The notes beneath the pieces were generated by a model. It did not search any database. It was not told where the DNA came from and worked only from the letters and a program-made list of their open reading frames with translations. DNA of 9,862 nt from an uncultured Ruminococcus sp. Lineage in GTDB: Bacteria > Bacillota > Clostridia > Oscillospirales > Ruminococcaceae. Positions 1-5,431 of the stretch are shown piece by piece (positions within the stretch are counted from its first letter, which is position 1; the number at the start of each line of letters is the position of its first letter). Both the position numbers and the translations under genes were made by a program. The DNA lies in NCBI GenBank assembly GCA_947167535.1, contig CAMVIL010000026.1, positions 1-9,862 of the forward strand. Direction: 5' to 3'.

Positions 1-273
1 CATTTCTTCTTCTGTGTCATCTGTATCCTCCTCAATCTCATCGTCCCAATCTGCTTCCCAGTCGGCGAAGTCCTTGGCGCTCGTAACGATATCCCTGTCG
101 CGGTGGACTATTGTGCCGCCTTCGGTAATAGCTTGTAGTTTGTTGCTCTCGCTGTTGAGTTCTTTCCAAAGTATGTCTTTGAGTTTTTCAAGTCCAAAGC
201 CGGTGACTGACGAGATAAACACTACGGGCAGGTCGTCGGGAAGTTCTTCTTGCAGCATTTCCATAAGTTCGTC
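1..273 (-). other. obg: Segment resembling the C-terminus of a Bacteroidetes-type Obg GTPase
   Basis: Read in the same frame as the GGDEF protein, residues about 512-602 contain LPVVFISSVTGFGLEKLKD followed by ILWKELNSESNK, then IVHRDRD and a very acidic tail (DWDDEIEEDTDDTEEE). SSVTG at 532-536 fits the G5 loop of the Obg G domain. The LW-x-ELN-x-ESNK and IVHR-x-(K/R)D blocks and the acidic tail match what I remember of Obg proteins from Bacteroides and Prevotella, not Firmicutes. Lysine is mostly AAA here (4 of 5) but mostly AAG in the adjoining GGDEF part (6 of 8). The first two thirds of Obg (glycine-rich domain, Walker A, G2-G4) are absent. No stop codon is reached. The junction is near 250-273, where both families plausibly share a 'DELMEML' stretch. 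Confidence 0.7.
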
Positions 274-1806
274 GCGGATGTTGTAGTCGCGCCCTTTGAG
301 TATCACCGCGAACTCGTCGCCGCCTATGCGGAAGACGGGGCTGTGGGTGAATACCGAGCATATGATGTGGCAGGAATCCTTGATGAAATCGTCGCCCGCC
401 TTGTGTCCCTGAGTGTCGTTTACTTCCTTGAGGCAGTTGATATCGCATACCACCACCGCAAACTCCGTGCTGTCCTCGCCGCCTATCTGGCTGTCTATCT
501 CCATTTCCATCTGTGCGTAGGCGCGTTTGTTCTTGACTCCCGTCAGGGAATCGCGGTTCGCCATGTCCATAGCGTTCTGATACGCAAGCTCTATCTTCTT
601 GGAAGCGTCAACGTTCGCCACCGCCACTATGATGTGGCTGGAATCTTCCTTAGGGCGCACGGCATAGAGCGTCACATACTGCGGTCTTCCGTCCAGTATG
701 AGACGGTAGTTGAGAAATGTCTTGCCGTACTGGGACAGGCTCTTCATCAACTGTTCCTTCTGGATAGCCTTTTTCATTATGGGCAGGTCGTCGGGATAGA
801 TGTCCGTCTCCATGTTGTGGAGCGACTCGGCAAAGAAGTCCTTGCCCTTGGCGCCAACCTCCAGCTTGGAGTACTCCTCGCTGGCACTGTATTCCGTGTA
901 CTCGTTGGTCTCGATGTTTACGTGGTAGATGACCTCATACCTCTGCGCCAGAGCCAGAGCAATGTCGCTGAAAGTCTGAGAGCGGTCGGCGAGCATCTTC
1001 TCACGCCGAACCTGAGCGTCGTTGTTGAGGACTCCGACCACAATGTGATGGCAGTCGTTCTTCGGCTTTACTATAACCATGCTCATGTACTGATATCTGC
1101 CGTCAAGCATCTGCCTGTAATTGAGCGTCACCAGACCCGACTGCGAGAGGTTCTCCATCAGGGCGTTCTTTTCCATTTCTTTCGCCAGATACATTCCGTC
1201 GTCGGGGTGTATGTATTTGCTCAGGTCCATGCAGGTGTCCATGAAGAAATCCTTGCCCTGCTTGGTGGTGCCCAGCTTTGCATACTGCTCGCTGGCACTG
1301 TACTGCCTGTACTCGCTCGTGTCGGAGTTTATGTAGTAAAGCGCCTCGTAACGGCTTGCCAGCGCACCCGCGATGTGGGAGTAGGTCTCAGCCATCTCCT
1401 CGCGCATTTTCTGCTCGTGGATGTCCTGCACGCCGATTATGATGTTCTCATCTCTGCCGCGTATTGTCTTCAGGAAGAAATACCGCGGCTTTCCTTCGAT
1501 GTTGAGTCTGTATGTCAGCGAGAAGGAACGACCGTCCTTCAGAGCCTGTAACATGGTCTCTTTCCTGAATGCGTTTATGAAATACTCCTGATCGTCTATC
1601 CACACCTGCTCGTGGCAGTCGTGGTAGACCTGAGTGAAGAAGTTCTTTCCGCCCGATATCTCCACCAGTTCCTTGTTGTCACCGCTGGCGGAATACTCCA
1701 CATAGCTGTCGTCATCGGCATCTATGACAAAAAGTTGGGTATAGTCATTTGCGAGGGCAAGCGCCAGACTGACAAAGGTAAGCGGCGCATTATCACGCTT
1801 ATTCAT
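1..1806 (-). CDS. Triple-PAS / GGDEF protein, in-frame joined to an Obg-like C-terminal segment (3' end outside window)
   Basis: Predicted diguanylate cyclase signalling protein, 602 codons open to the window edge. The ATG at 1806 has an AAGGAGGA ribosome site 11 bases upstream and lies 28 bases after the stop of a small upstream gene. No membrane segment is seen. Residues about 12-410 hold three repeats of about 131-137 residues, each PAS-like, with repeated 'EYSAS' or 'QYSAS' blocks. The GGDEF domain begins near D419 (DSLTGVKNKRAY), has CDIN and LKEVNDTQGHKAGD, and an intact GGDEF at 495-499. The inhibitory RxxD site is replaced by FTHS. From about residue 512 the sequence no longer looks like GGDEF: the usual SIG(V/I)A and ADxALYxAK blocks are missing and an Obg-like tail follows. 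If the join is real, the cyclase domain is truncated and probably inactive. If it is an assembly error, the true protein is a normal PAS-GGDEF enzyme. Confidence 0.85.
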   Translation of the reverse strand, partial: MNKRDNAPLTFVSLALALANDYTQLFVIDADDDSYVEYSASGDNKELVEISGGKNFFTQVYHDCHEQVWIDDQEYFINAFRKETMLQALKDGRSFSLTYRLNIEGKPRYFFLKTIRGRDENIIIGVQDIHEQKMREEMAETYSHIAGALASRYEALYYINSDTSEYRQYSASEQYAKLGTTKQGKDFFMDTCMDLSKYIHPDDGMYLAKEMEKNALMENLSQSGLVTLNYRQMLDGRYQYMSMVIVKPKNDCHHIVVGVLNNDAQVRREKMLADRSQTFSDIALALAQRYEVIYHVNIETNEYTEYSASEEYSKLEVGAKGKDFFAESLHNMETDIYPDDLPIMKKAIQKEQLMKSLSQYGKTFLNYRLILDGRPQYVTLYAVRPKEDSSHIIVAVANVDASKKIELAYQNAMDMANRDSLTGVKNKRAYAQMEMEIDSQIGGEDSTEFAVVVCDINCLKEVNDTQGHKAGDDFIKDSCHIICSVFTHSPVFRIGGDEFAVILKGRDYNIRDELMEMLQEELPDDLPVVFISSVTGFGLEKLKDILWKELNSESNKLQAITEGGTIVHRDRDIVTSAKDFADWEADWDDEIEEDTDDTEEEM

Positions 1807-1834
1807 TTTGTCCTTTTCCTCCTTGGTTTTCGTC

Positions 1835-1978
1835 TTAGCCGTCCACTGCCAGCGTGGCAGAGCCGTATTCCCTGAGCGGCTTACCGTTCTTCGGCTGAGA
1901 TTTAACATAGATATGCCCCGACGCGAGAGCTTCGTCAGACCTTGCCGCAAGCTCCTGTTCGGTCATTCTTTTGGTCAT
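1835..1978 (-). CDS. Small protein of unknown function, 47 residues
   Basis: I do not recognise this protein. It is a short, soluble, charged sequence (MTKRMTEQELAARSDEALAS, then GHIYVKSQPKNGKPLREYGSATLAVDG) with no membrane segment and no cysteines. The first half is probably helical. The ATG at 1978 was chosen because GGAGGG lies 7 bases upstream and a good promoter lies just beyond. A longer reading frame reaching back to 2191 exists, but it would run through both the promoter and the previous operon's terminator. The gene is first in the transcript and only 28 bases ahead of the PAS-GGDEF gene, so the two are likely co-transcribed. It could be a small regulator or partner of that protein; this is inference from position only. 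Confidence 0.65.
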   Translation of the reverse strand: MTKRMTEQELAARSDEALASGHIYVKSQPKNGKPLREYGSATLAVDG

Positions 1979-2018
1979 AATACATCCCTCCGATAGGACG
2001 AATAAAGATATTTTGTCT

Positions 2019-2047
2019 ATTATACCATAAAAATGCTCCGAAATCAA
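2019..2047 (-). promoter_or_regulatory. Promoter for the small gene and PAS-GGDEF gene
   Basis: On the minus strand TTGATT (2047-2042) and a perfect TATAAT (2024-2019) are separated by exactly 17 bases, a near-consensus housekeeping sigma promoter. Transcription would begin near 2012, about 34 bases before the ATG at 1978. The A/T-rich stretch immediately upstream (about 2048-2100) could act as an UP element. It also contains a small palindrome, AATATT...AAATATT, with no assigned role. Confidence 0.75.
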
Positions 2048-2135
2048 TAGAAAAGTTAATATTTTTTGAAATATTATCACAATCAACAAAAAATCCATCG
2101 GTTTGTCGGCTATATCCCCTAATGCTTCCCCGCGC

Positions 2136-2175
2136 AAAAAAAGAGCCGCCGCACTTTTTCGTGCAGCAGCCCTTT
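2136..2175 (-). terminator. Rho-independent terminator of the GntR-ABC operon
   Basis: A 15-base-pair stem (arms 2175-2161 and 2154-2140, three G-U pairs) with a 6-base loop is followed on the minus strand by a run of seven U. It begins 5 bases after the stop of the last permease gene and separates this operon from the next promoter. Confidence 0.85.
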
Positions 2176-2180
2176 CGTTT

Positions 2181-2999
2181 TCAGATCTCAAGCTCCGCAG
2201 GGCGGACGCTCACTCTTCTCATCATCAGCCCGAAAGCCGTTCCCGCCGCCGCGAGGTAGCCCGCAGTCAGTATGAAGAACGCCTTTGGGTGCGGCACGAG
2301 AATTTCGTACCAATGGTTTTTCCCTTCCTCATCGACGTAATCCAAGAGCTCTCTCTCCTCGGCAAACAGCGACTTTATCCCGCGCAGCGCGCTTTCCTGT
2401 GCGTAGAAGATCATCGACAGCACCGCAAATACCATCGCTGCCGCCAGCACTCCGCATATCGCTCCGAACAGCCCGTACTTTCTGTACGCGGCATACACGA
2501 CGCATACCGTCGCCAGCACCGCTGCCAGTATCAGAAAGTACAGAGCACCGCTGTAAACAAACTCGGGAAGGTCATAGACCTTGCTCCAGTCCTCCTCCCA
2601 TGGAAAGCTGAAGAATTTTTCATAGATATTCTCCCACCAGTCGGAGCTCGCGGGAAGCTGAATCAGGTTTGCGATAACTTGGCAAATAACGGTAGTTATC
2701 AGCGCCGTCGGCAGCAGCACCACCAGCACCGAGCCGATGACCGACCGCCTTGAAGCACCGTTTGCCGTTCCGAAGCGGAACGCCCTGTCGCATAAAAACC
2801 AGAATCCCGCAGCCGCTGCCGCAAGAGATACTATCTCAAGAACGTATACGGGCATTTCATTATCGAGATACATCTCATTTCCGAACAATAACGGCAACAT
2901 CACGATGGCCGTGACAGCCAGCATTGCCGCCGCCGAAAAGATAACGACTCCGAACACGCCGCGCCTTGACCTCAGGAGGAATCTTATCATTTTGCTCAT
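2181..2999 (-). CDS. ABC-2-type permease subunit, second of a pair
   Basis: Predicted 272-residue membrane subunit of the ABC transporter encoded just upstream. About six hydrophobic helices are visible (roughly 15-38, 50-70, 88-112, 150-170, 176-199 and 240-262), with a long hydrophilic loop after the fifth helix. A short basic N-terminus (MSKMIRFLLRSRRG) and an NGASRRS motif at 80-86, between helices 2 and 3, match the partner permease (NGGTSRKS). The ATG at 2999 was chosen because AAAGGAGGG ends 6 bases before it. An ATG at 3005 directly abuts the ribosome site, and a further upstream one at 3038 lies inside the previous gene. The ribosome site overlaps the previous gene's stop codon, so translation is probably coupled. 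The substrate is unknown; in GntR-linked transporters of this type it is often an antimicrobial peptide or cell-wall compound (inference). Confidence 0.8.
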   Translation of the reverse strand: MSKMIRFLLRSRRGVFGVVIFSAAAMLAVTAIVMLPLLFGNEMYLDNEMPVYVLEIVSLAAAAAGFWFLCDRAFRFGTANGASRRSVIGSVLVVLLPTALITTVICQVIANLIQLPASSDWWENIYEKFFSFPWEEDWSKVYDLPEFVYSGALYFLILAAVLATVCVVYAAYRKYGLFGAICGVLAAAMVFAVLSMIFYAQESALRGIKSLFAEERELLDYVDEEGKNHWYEILVPHPKAFFILTAGYLAAAGTAFGLMMRRVSVRPAELEI

Positions 3000-3012
3000 A
3001 GTCATCCCTCCT

Positions 3013-3846
3013 TTACGCTCTGCCGCGCACAGGCGCACGCCGTGCCAGCAGGAAATATATCAGATACGCCGCGGCAAAGAATCCCAGCCCGACGGATACG
3101 AAGATACCGACAGCTTCAAGATAGCTGAACTCCGGCTCGATCAGGTATTCCTTGAACGCAGGGTCGCTTGCAAGAATAGAGTCGTCGATATTGTACAGTA
3201 TGTACTGCAGCCAGGCGAATATATTTCTGAACACTCCGATGTCGTAGTACGCATAGCTTATTAAATAGGTGAAGCCCAGCAGACCCGCGGCGGCAAGCCC
3301 CGTCTTTTTGCCGACACGGTTTTTCAAGCCCATGTAGATCAGCGCCGCCGTGTAGGCGAGCAGTACAAGTAAGAGTATCACTATCATATTAAAGAATATT
3401 ATCTTCGGACTGAGCAGGTTGATCTTTTTTGAATAATCAGCGTGAATGACCATGAAAATGTGTGTGAAATAATCAAGCTCCATGCCGAAGCACTCAAATA
3501 TCAGGTCGGTGATGATGTAGACAATCTCTATCGCCGCCGCGCTTATCGCCGCGAACACGAGGGAAACTATCCCCATGCCGTAGAGATAGCTCTTGCGGGA
3601 GGTGCCTCCGTTTACCGCTATCCTCAGCATTCTTCCGCCTGTGACCGCAAGGGATACGCCTGCGCATACAGCGCCTGCCCACTCGTAAATGACTATTTCT
3701 GTTATACCTGAATCTCCATCATATTTCAGTATTCCGAGCAGGAGCAGATGTATCAGGAACAGCCCCAGAAGGCAGCTGCCGAACATCGCCAGATAGGAAA
3801 GCAGACCCTCGCGGCTTTTGAAGGAAAACCTTAAAAACTCACGCAT
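3013..3846 (-). CDS. ABC-2-type permease subunit, first of a pair
   Basis: Predicted 277-residue integral membrane protein with about six helices (near 17-40, 52-70, 88-116, 148-173, 182-200 and 243-268). It begins MREFLRFSFKSREG and carries NGGTSRKS at 79-86, a motif placed and spelled like NGASRRS in the next gene. The two permeases have near-equal lengths and the same layout, so they are probably diverged duplicates forming a heterodimeric pore. The ATG at 3846 lies one base after the stop of the ATPase gene, with GGAGGGG upstream inside that gene's last codons, so it is surely translated together with the ATPase. There is no signal peptide or enzymatic motif. The transported substrate cannot be read from the sequence. 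Confidence 0.82.
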   Translation of the reverse strand: MREFLRFSFKSREGLLSYLAMFGSCLLGLFLIHLLLLGILKYDGDSGITEIVIYEWAGAVCAGVSLAVTGGRMLRIAVNGGTSRKSYLYGMGIVSLVFAAISAAAIEIVYIITDLIFECFGMELDYFTHIFMVIHADYSKKINLLSPKIIFFNMIVILLLVLLAYTAALIYMGLKNRVGKKTGLAAAGLLGFTYLISYAYYDIGVFRNIFAWLQYILYNIDDSILASDPAFKEYLIEPEFSYLEAVGIFVSVGLGFFAAAYLIYFLLARRAPVRGRA

Positions 3847-3847
3847 A

Positions 3848-4699
3848 TCAGACCCCTCCTCCCGTCAAGGCGATAAGCAGCTGCTGCAGGGTCGGGCGGG
3901 ATATCTCGATGCTGTCGGGGACGCCCGCAGGCTCGCCCTTGACGCAGGCGGAGCATAGTGTGCCGACAGTCGTGCGGTTCAGCACCTCCTTGCCGCTTGT
4001 AAATGCGTCAACGTCGGCGGTCTTGCCCTCCGCGATGTATGCGCTGCGGCGGAGCTTGTCGCTGTCCTCGTCGGCGATGAGTCTGCCCTCTTTCAGGATA
4101 AGGCAGCGCTCGAAAAGTCCCGCGCACTCGTCTATCTGATGAGTCGAGATAACGAACGCCGACTCGGTGTCGGAGAAGCGCTCCAGTATGCATTTGTACA
4201 GCAGTTCGCGGTGGTTGGGGTCGAGACCGAGAGTCGGCTCGTCCATGAAGATAAACTCCACCCCGCTTGCCAGTGCGAAGATGTCCTTGGCGATAATGCG
4301 GTAGCCTGTGGACAGCTGTGACAGCTTCTTCGCAGGTTCCAGCCTGAATTTTTTGCAAAGCTCCAGCGCATAGTCTGTGTCGGTATCCTTGTAAAAATAC
4401 CTCATGGAAGCCAGAACGTCCCTGACCCTCATGTAAGTGGGGATAAGCTCCTCCGCGCCCGAGCAGTATATCCGTCTGAGCGCTCTGTCGTTCTCCTTTA
4501 CGTCCTCGCCGTCCAGTTTCACCTTACCAGAAGTAGGGAAGTCGCGGTTGCCCGCCATATTGACGAGGGTAGTCTTGCCTGCGCCGTTGCGCCCCAGCAG
4601 ACCGTAGATGCTGCCCTTAGCGACGGTAAAGGATACCCCCGAGAGGGCGGTCTTTTTTCTGTAATCCTTGCAAATAGAATCAAATTCCATCTTGCTCAT
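3848..4699 (-). CDS. ABC transporter ATP-binding subunit, YtrB-like
   Basis: A 283-residue ATPase that would power the two permeases encoded downstream. Walker A is GRNGAGKT at 36-43, Walker B FIFMDEP at 149-155 with the catalytic glutamate E154, the D-loop follows at LGLDP, and the switch histidine is in STHQ (185-188). The ABC signature is LSTGY at 129-133 rather than LSGGQ, a variant I associate with GntR-linked ATPases of Clostridia. The usual Q-loop glutamine is not evident: the corresponding stretch reads YCSGAEELIP. Residues after about 215 form a short extra C-terminal region. The ATG at 4699 overlaps the TGA of the GntR gene (ATGA) and has AGGAGG upstream. Confidence 0.92.
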   Translation of the reverse strand: MSKMEFDSICKDYRKKTALSGVSFTVAKGSIYGLLGRNGAGKTTLVNMAGNRDFPTSGKVKLDGEDVKENDRALRRIYCSGAEELIPTYMRVRDVLASMRYFYKDTDTDYALELCKKFRLEPAKKLSQLSTGYRIIAKDIFALASGVEFIFMDEPTLGLDPNHRELLYKCILERFSDTESAFVISTHQIDECAGLFERCLILKEGRLIADEDSDKLRRSAYIAEGKTADVDAFTSGKEVLNRTTVGTLCSACVKGEPAGVPDSIEISRPTLQQLLIALTGGGV

Positions 4700-5073
4700 T
4701 TTCCGTCGCCTCCTTTCAGCATCTCGATGATGTCATCGGGGGATATCCCCAGCCGCTGTGCCTCAGTTATCAGCGGTCTGATGTAATCGTCGTAGAACTT
4801 CACGCGGCGGTCGTCGCGGACGTTCTGATTTGCGTTTTCTGCCACATACATACCCATTCCTCTTTTCTTATAGACAAGACCTTTATCCACCAGAATATTG
4901 ACACCCTTGCGTATAGTTGCGGGGTTTATCCTGAGGGTCTGTGACAGTTCGGTTGTGCTTGGTATCTGTTCATCTGCTGCAAGCTGTCCCGTGACTATCT
5001 TGTCTTCGAGCCACTGCGCTATCTGTATATACAGCGGTTCGGTATCATTGAAGCTTGGATAATTCGCACCCAT
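4696..5073 (-). CDS. GntR-family transcriptional repressor, YtrA subfamily
   Basis: A 125-residue DNA-binding protein with a winged helix at about 10-78. It has the family pattern PLYIQIAQWLEDKI, IPSTTELSQTLRINPATIRK, and a wing ending in KKRGMGMYV. The short C-terminal part (about 84-120, ending in GISPDDIIEMLK) is the small helical dimerisation region of the YtrA subfamily, not the ligand-binding domain of FadR- or HutC-type regulators. The ATG at 5073 has AAAGGAG upstream. The gene heads an operon with an ABC ATPase and two permeases, the usual arrangement for YtrA regulators, which repress their own operon and are relieved by cell-envelope stress or antibiotics in Bacillus. A large inverted repeat over its promoter fits self-repression. 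The inducer is unknown. Confidence 0.92.
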   Translation of the reverse strand: MGANYPSFNDTEPLYIQIAQWLEDKIVTGQLAADEQIPSTTELSQTLRINPATIRKGVNILVDKGLVYKKRGMGMYVAENANQNVRDDRRVKFYDDYIRPLITEAQRLGISPDDIIEMLKGGDGK

Positions 5074-5108
5074 TCCGTCATCACTCCTTTGTTTTACACA
5101 CAGTTCCC

Positions 5109-5148
5109 GACCGCGTCCGGTCGTCTCATGCCGGCAGAAGCATCTGCC
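5109..5148 (-). other. Two small hairpins in the GntR operon leader
   Basis: The predicted untranslated leader (about 5190-5074) holds two perfect short inverted repeats: GGCAGA/TCTGCC around a 4-base loop (5133-5148) and GACCG/CGGTC around a 4-base loop (5109-5122). Neither is followed by a U run, so they are not terminators. They may only stabilise the messenger RNA. No known riboswitch was recognised. Confidence 0.4.
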
Positions 5149-5171
5149 AAGTCCTGCCTGTACGGTGGCTT

Positions 5172-5219
5172 GGTTGGTTAGTTACTTCTGTAACTAAGTA
5201 TACCAGTAACCGACCAACC
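5172..5219. promoter_or_regulatory. Probable operator: large inverted repeat over the GntR operon promoter
   Basis: Arms of 15 bases at 5172-5186 (GGTTGGTTAGTTACT) and 5205-5219 (AGTAACCGACCAACC) match at 13 of 15 positions as an inverted repeat with an 18-base centre. A second, perfect small repeat, AGTTAC/GTAACT, lies at 5180-5195. The right arm fills the spacer between -35 and -10, and the left arm covers the transcription start and first transcribed bases, so a bound protein would block RNA polymerase. The obvious candidate is the GntR protein encoded just downstream; this pairing is inference. Confidence 0.75.
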
Positions 5220-5225
5220 TGTCAA
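5197..5225 (-). promoter_or_regulatory. Promoter of the GntR-ABC operon
   Basis: On the minus strand a consensus TTGACA (5225-5220) and TATACT (5202-5197) are separated by exactly 17 bases. The start would fall near 5190, giving a leader of about 117 bases before the GntR ATG at 5073. The promoter overlaps the inverted repeat at 5172-5219. Confidence 0.82.
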
Positions 5226-5298
5226 TAGCCCGTCCCGAATTTTGTAGACATCCATAAATCTCGCCACTTACGTTTAGTGATATTGCTGCAAGTCGGGC
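5226..5298. other. Intergenic spacer with nothing recognised
   Basis: Part of the gene-free stretch 5074-5431. These bases lie between the terminator of the HD-GYP transcript and the -35 box of the GntR promoter. No open frame with a ribosome site, no repeat and no clear RNA structure was found. Confidence 0.6.
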
Positions 5299-5334
5299 AA
5301 AAAAAGAACAACACGCCGAAACGCATTGTTCTTT
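5299..5334 (-). terminator. Rho-independent terminator of the HD-GYP gene
   Basis: Minus-strand arms AAAGAACAA (5334-5326) and TTGTTCTTT (5311-5303) pair perfectly. A few weaker pairs extend the stem around a TTTCGG loop, and seven U follow. It lies about 97 bases past the HD-GYP stop codon and just before the promoter of the next operon. Confidence 0.82.
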
Positions 5335-5431
5335 GTCTGTGCTGTGGGAGTTGCGCCTTAGCAGCGCGTTTGCAGCCCTCGCCAACCTCGCGCGGTTGGA
5401 TCCGCTTTATTGCCGACGTTGGTGCTTGACC
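5335..5431 (-). other. Long GC-rich 3' untranslated region of the HD-GYP transcript
   Basis: These 97 bases between stop codon and terminator contain a perfect 6-base-pair hairpin (arms CCAACC 5382-5387 and GGTTGG 5394-5399, 6-base loop) and GCGC-rich sequence. No coding frame is convincing. The GGTTGG/CCAACC arms resemble the outer arms of the nearby GntR operator, which may be chance. Confidence 0.4.

Noticed and set aside
1..300. Natural regulatory fusion of cyclic di-GMP cyclase with a translation GTPase as the preferred reading
   Set aside because: The missing end of the GGDEF domain, the missing start of Obg, the change in codon use and the position at the window edge make an assembly misjoin the better explanation until reads show otherwise.
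250..1551. Plus-strand frame of 433 residues
   Set aside because: It is the exact antisense of the PAS-GGDEF gene. It has low-complexity composition rich in Val, Leu and His, no ribosome site and no recognisable family; the opposite strand has clear domains.
1835..2191. Longer 118-residue version of the small protein
   Set aside because: The extra N-terminal part would be encoded by the previous operon's terminator and by the -35/-10 promoter; the ATG at 1978 has a proper ribosome site.
5109..5148. Riboswitch or attenuator in the GntR leader
   Set aside because: Two short hairpins are present, but there is no U run, no leader peptide and no known riboswitch core; kept only as small hairpins.
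5194..5385. Minus-strand frame of 63 residues
   Set aside because: It runs through the HD-GYP terminator and into the GntR promoter, has no ribosome site and no known similarity.
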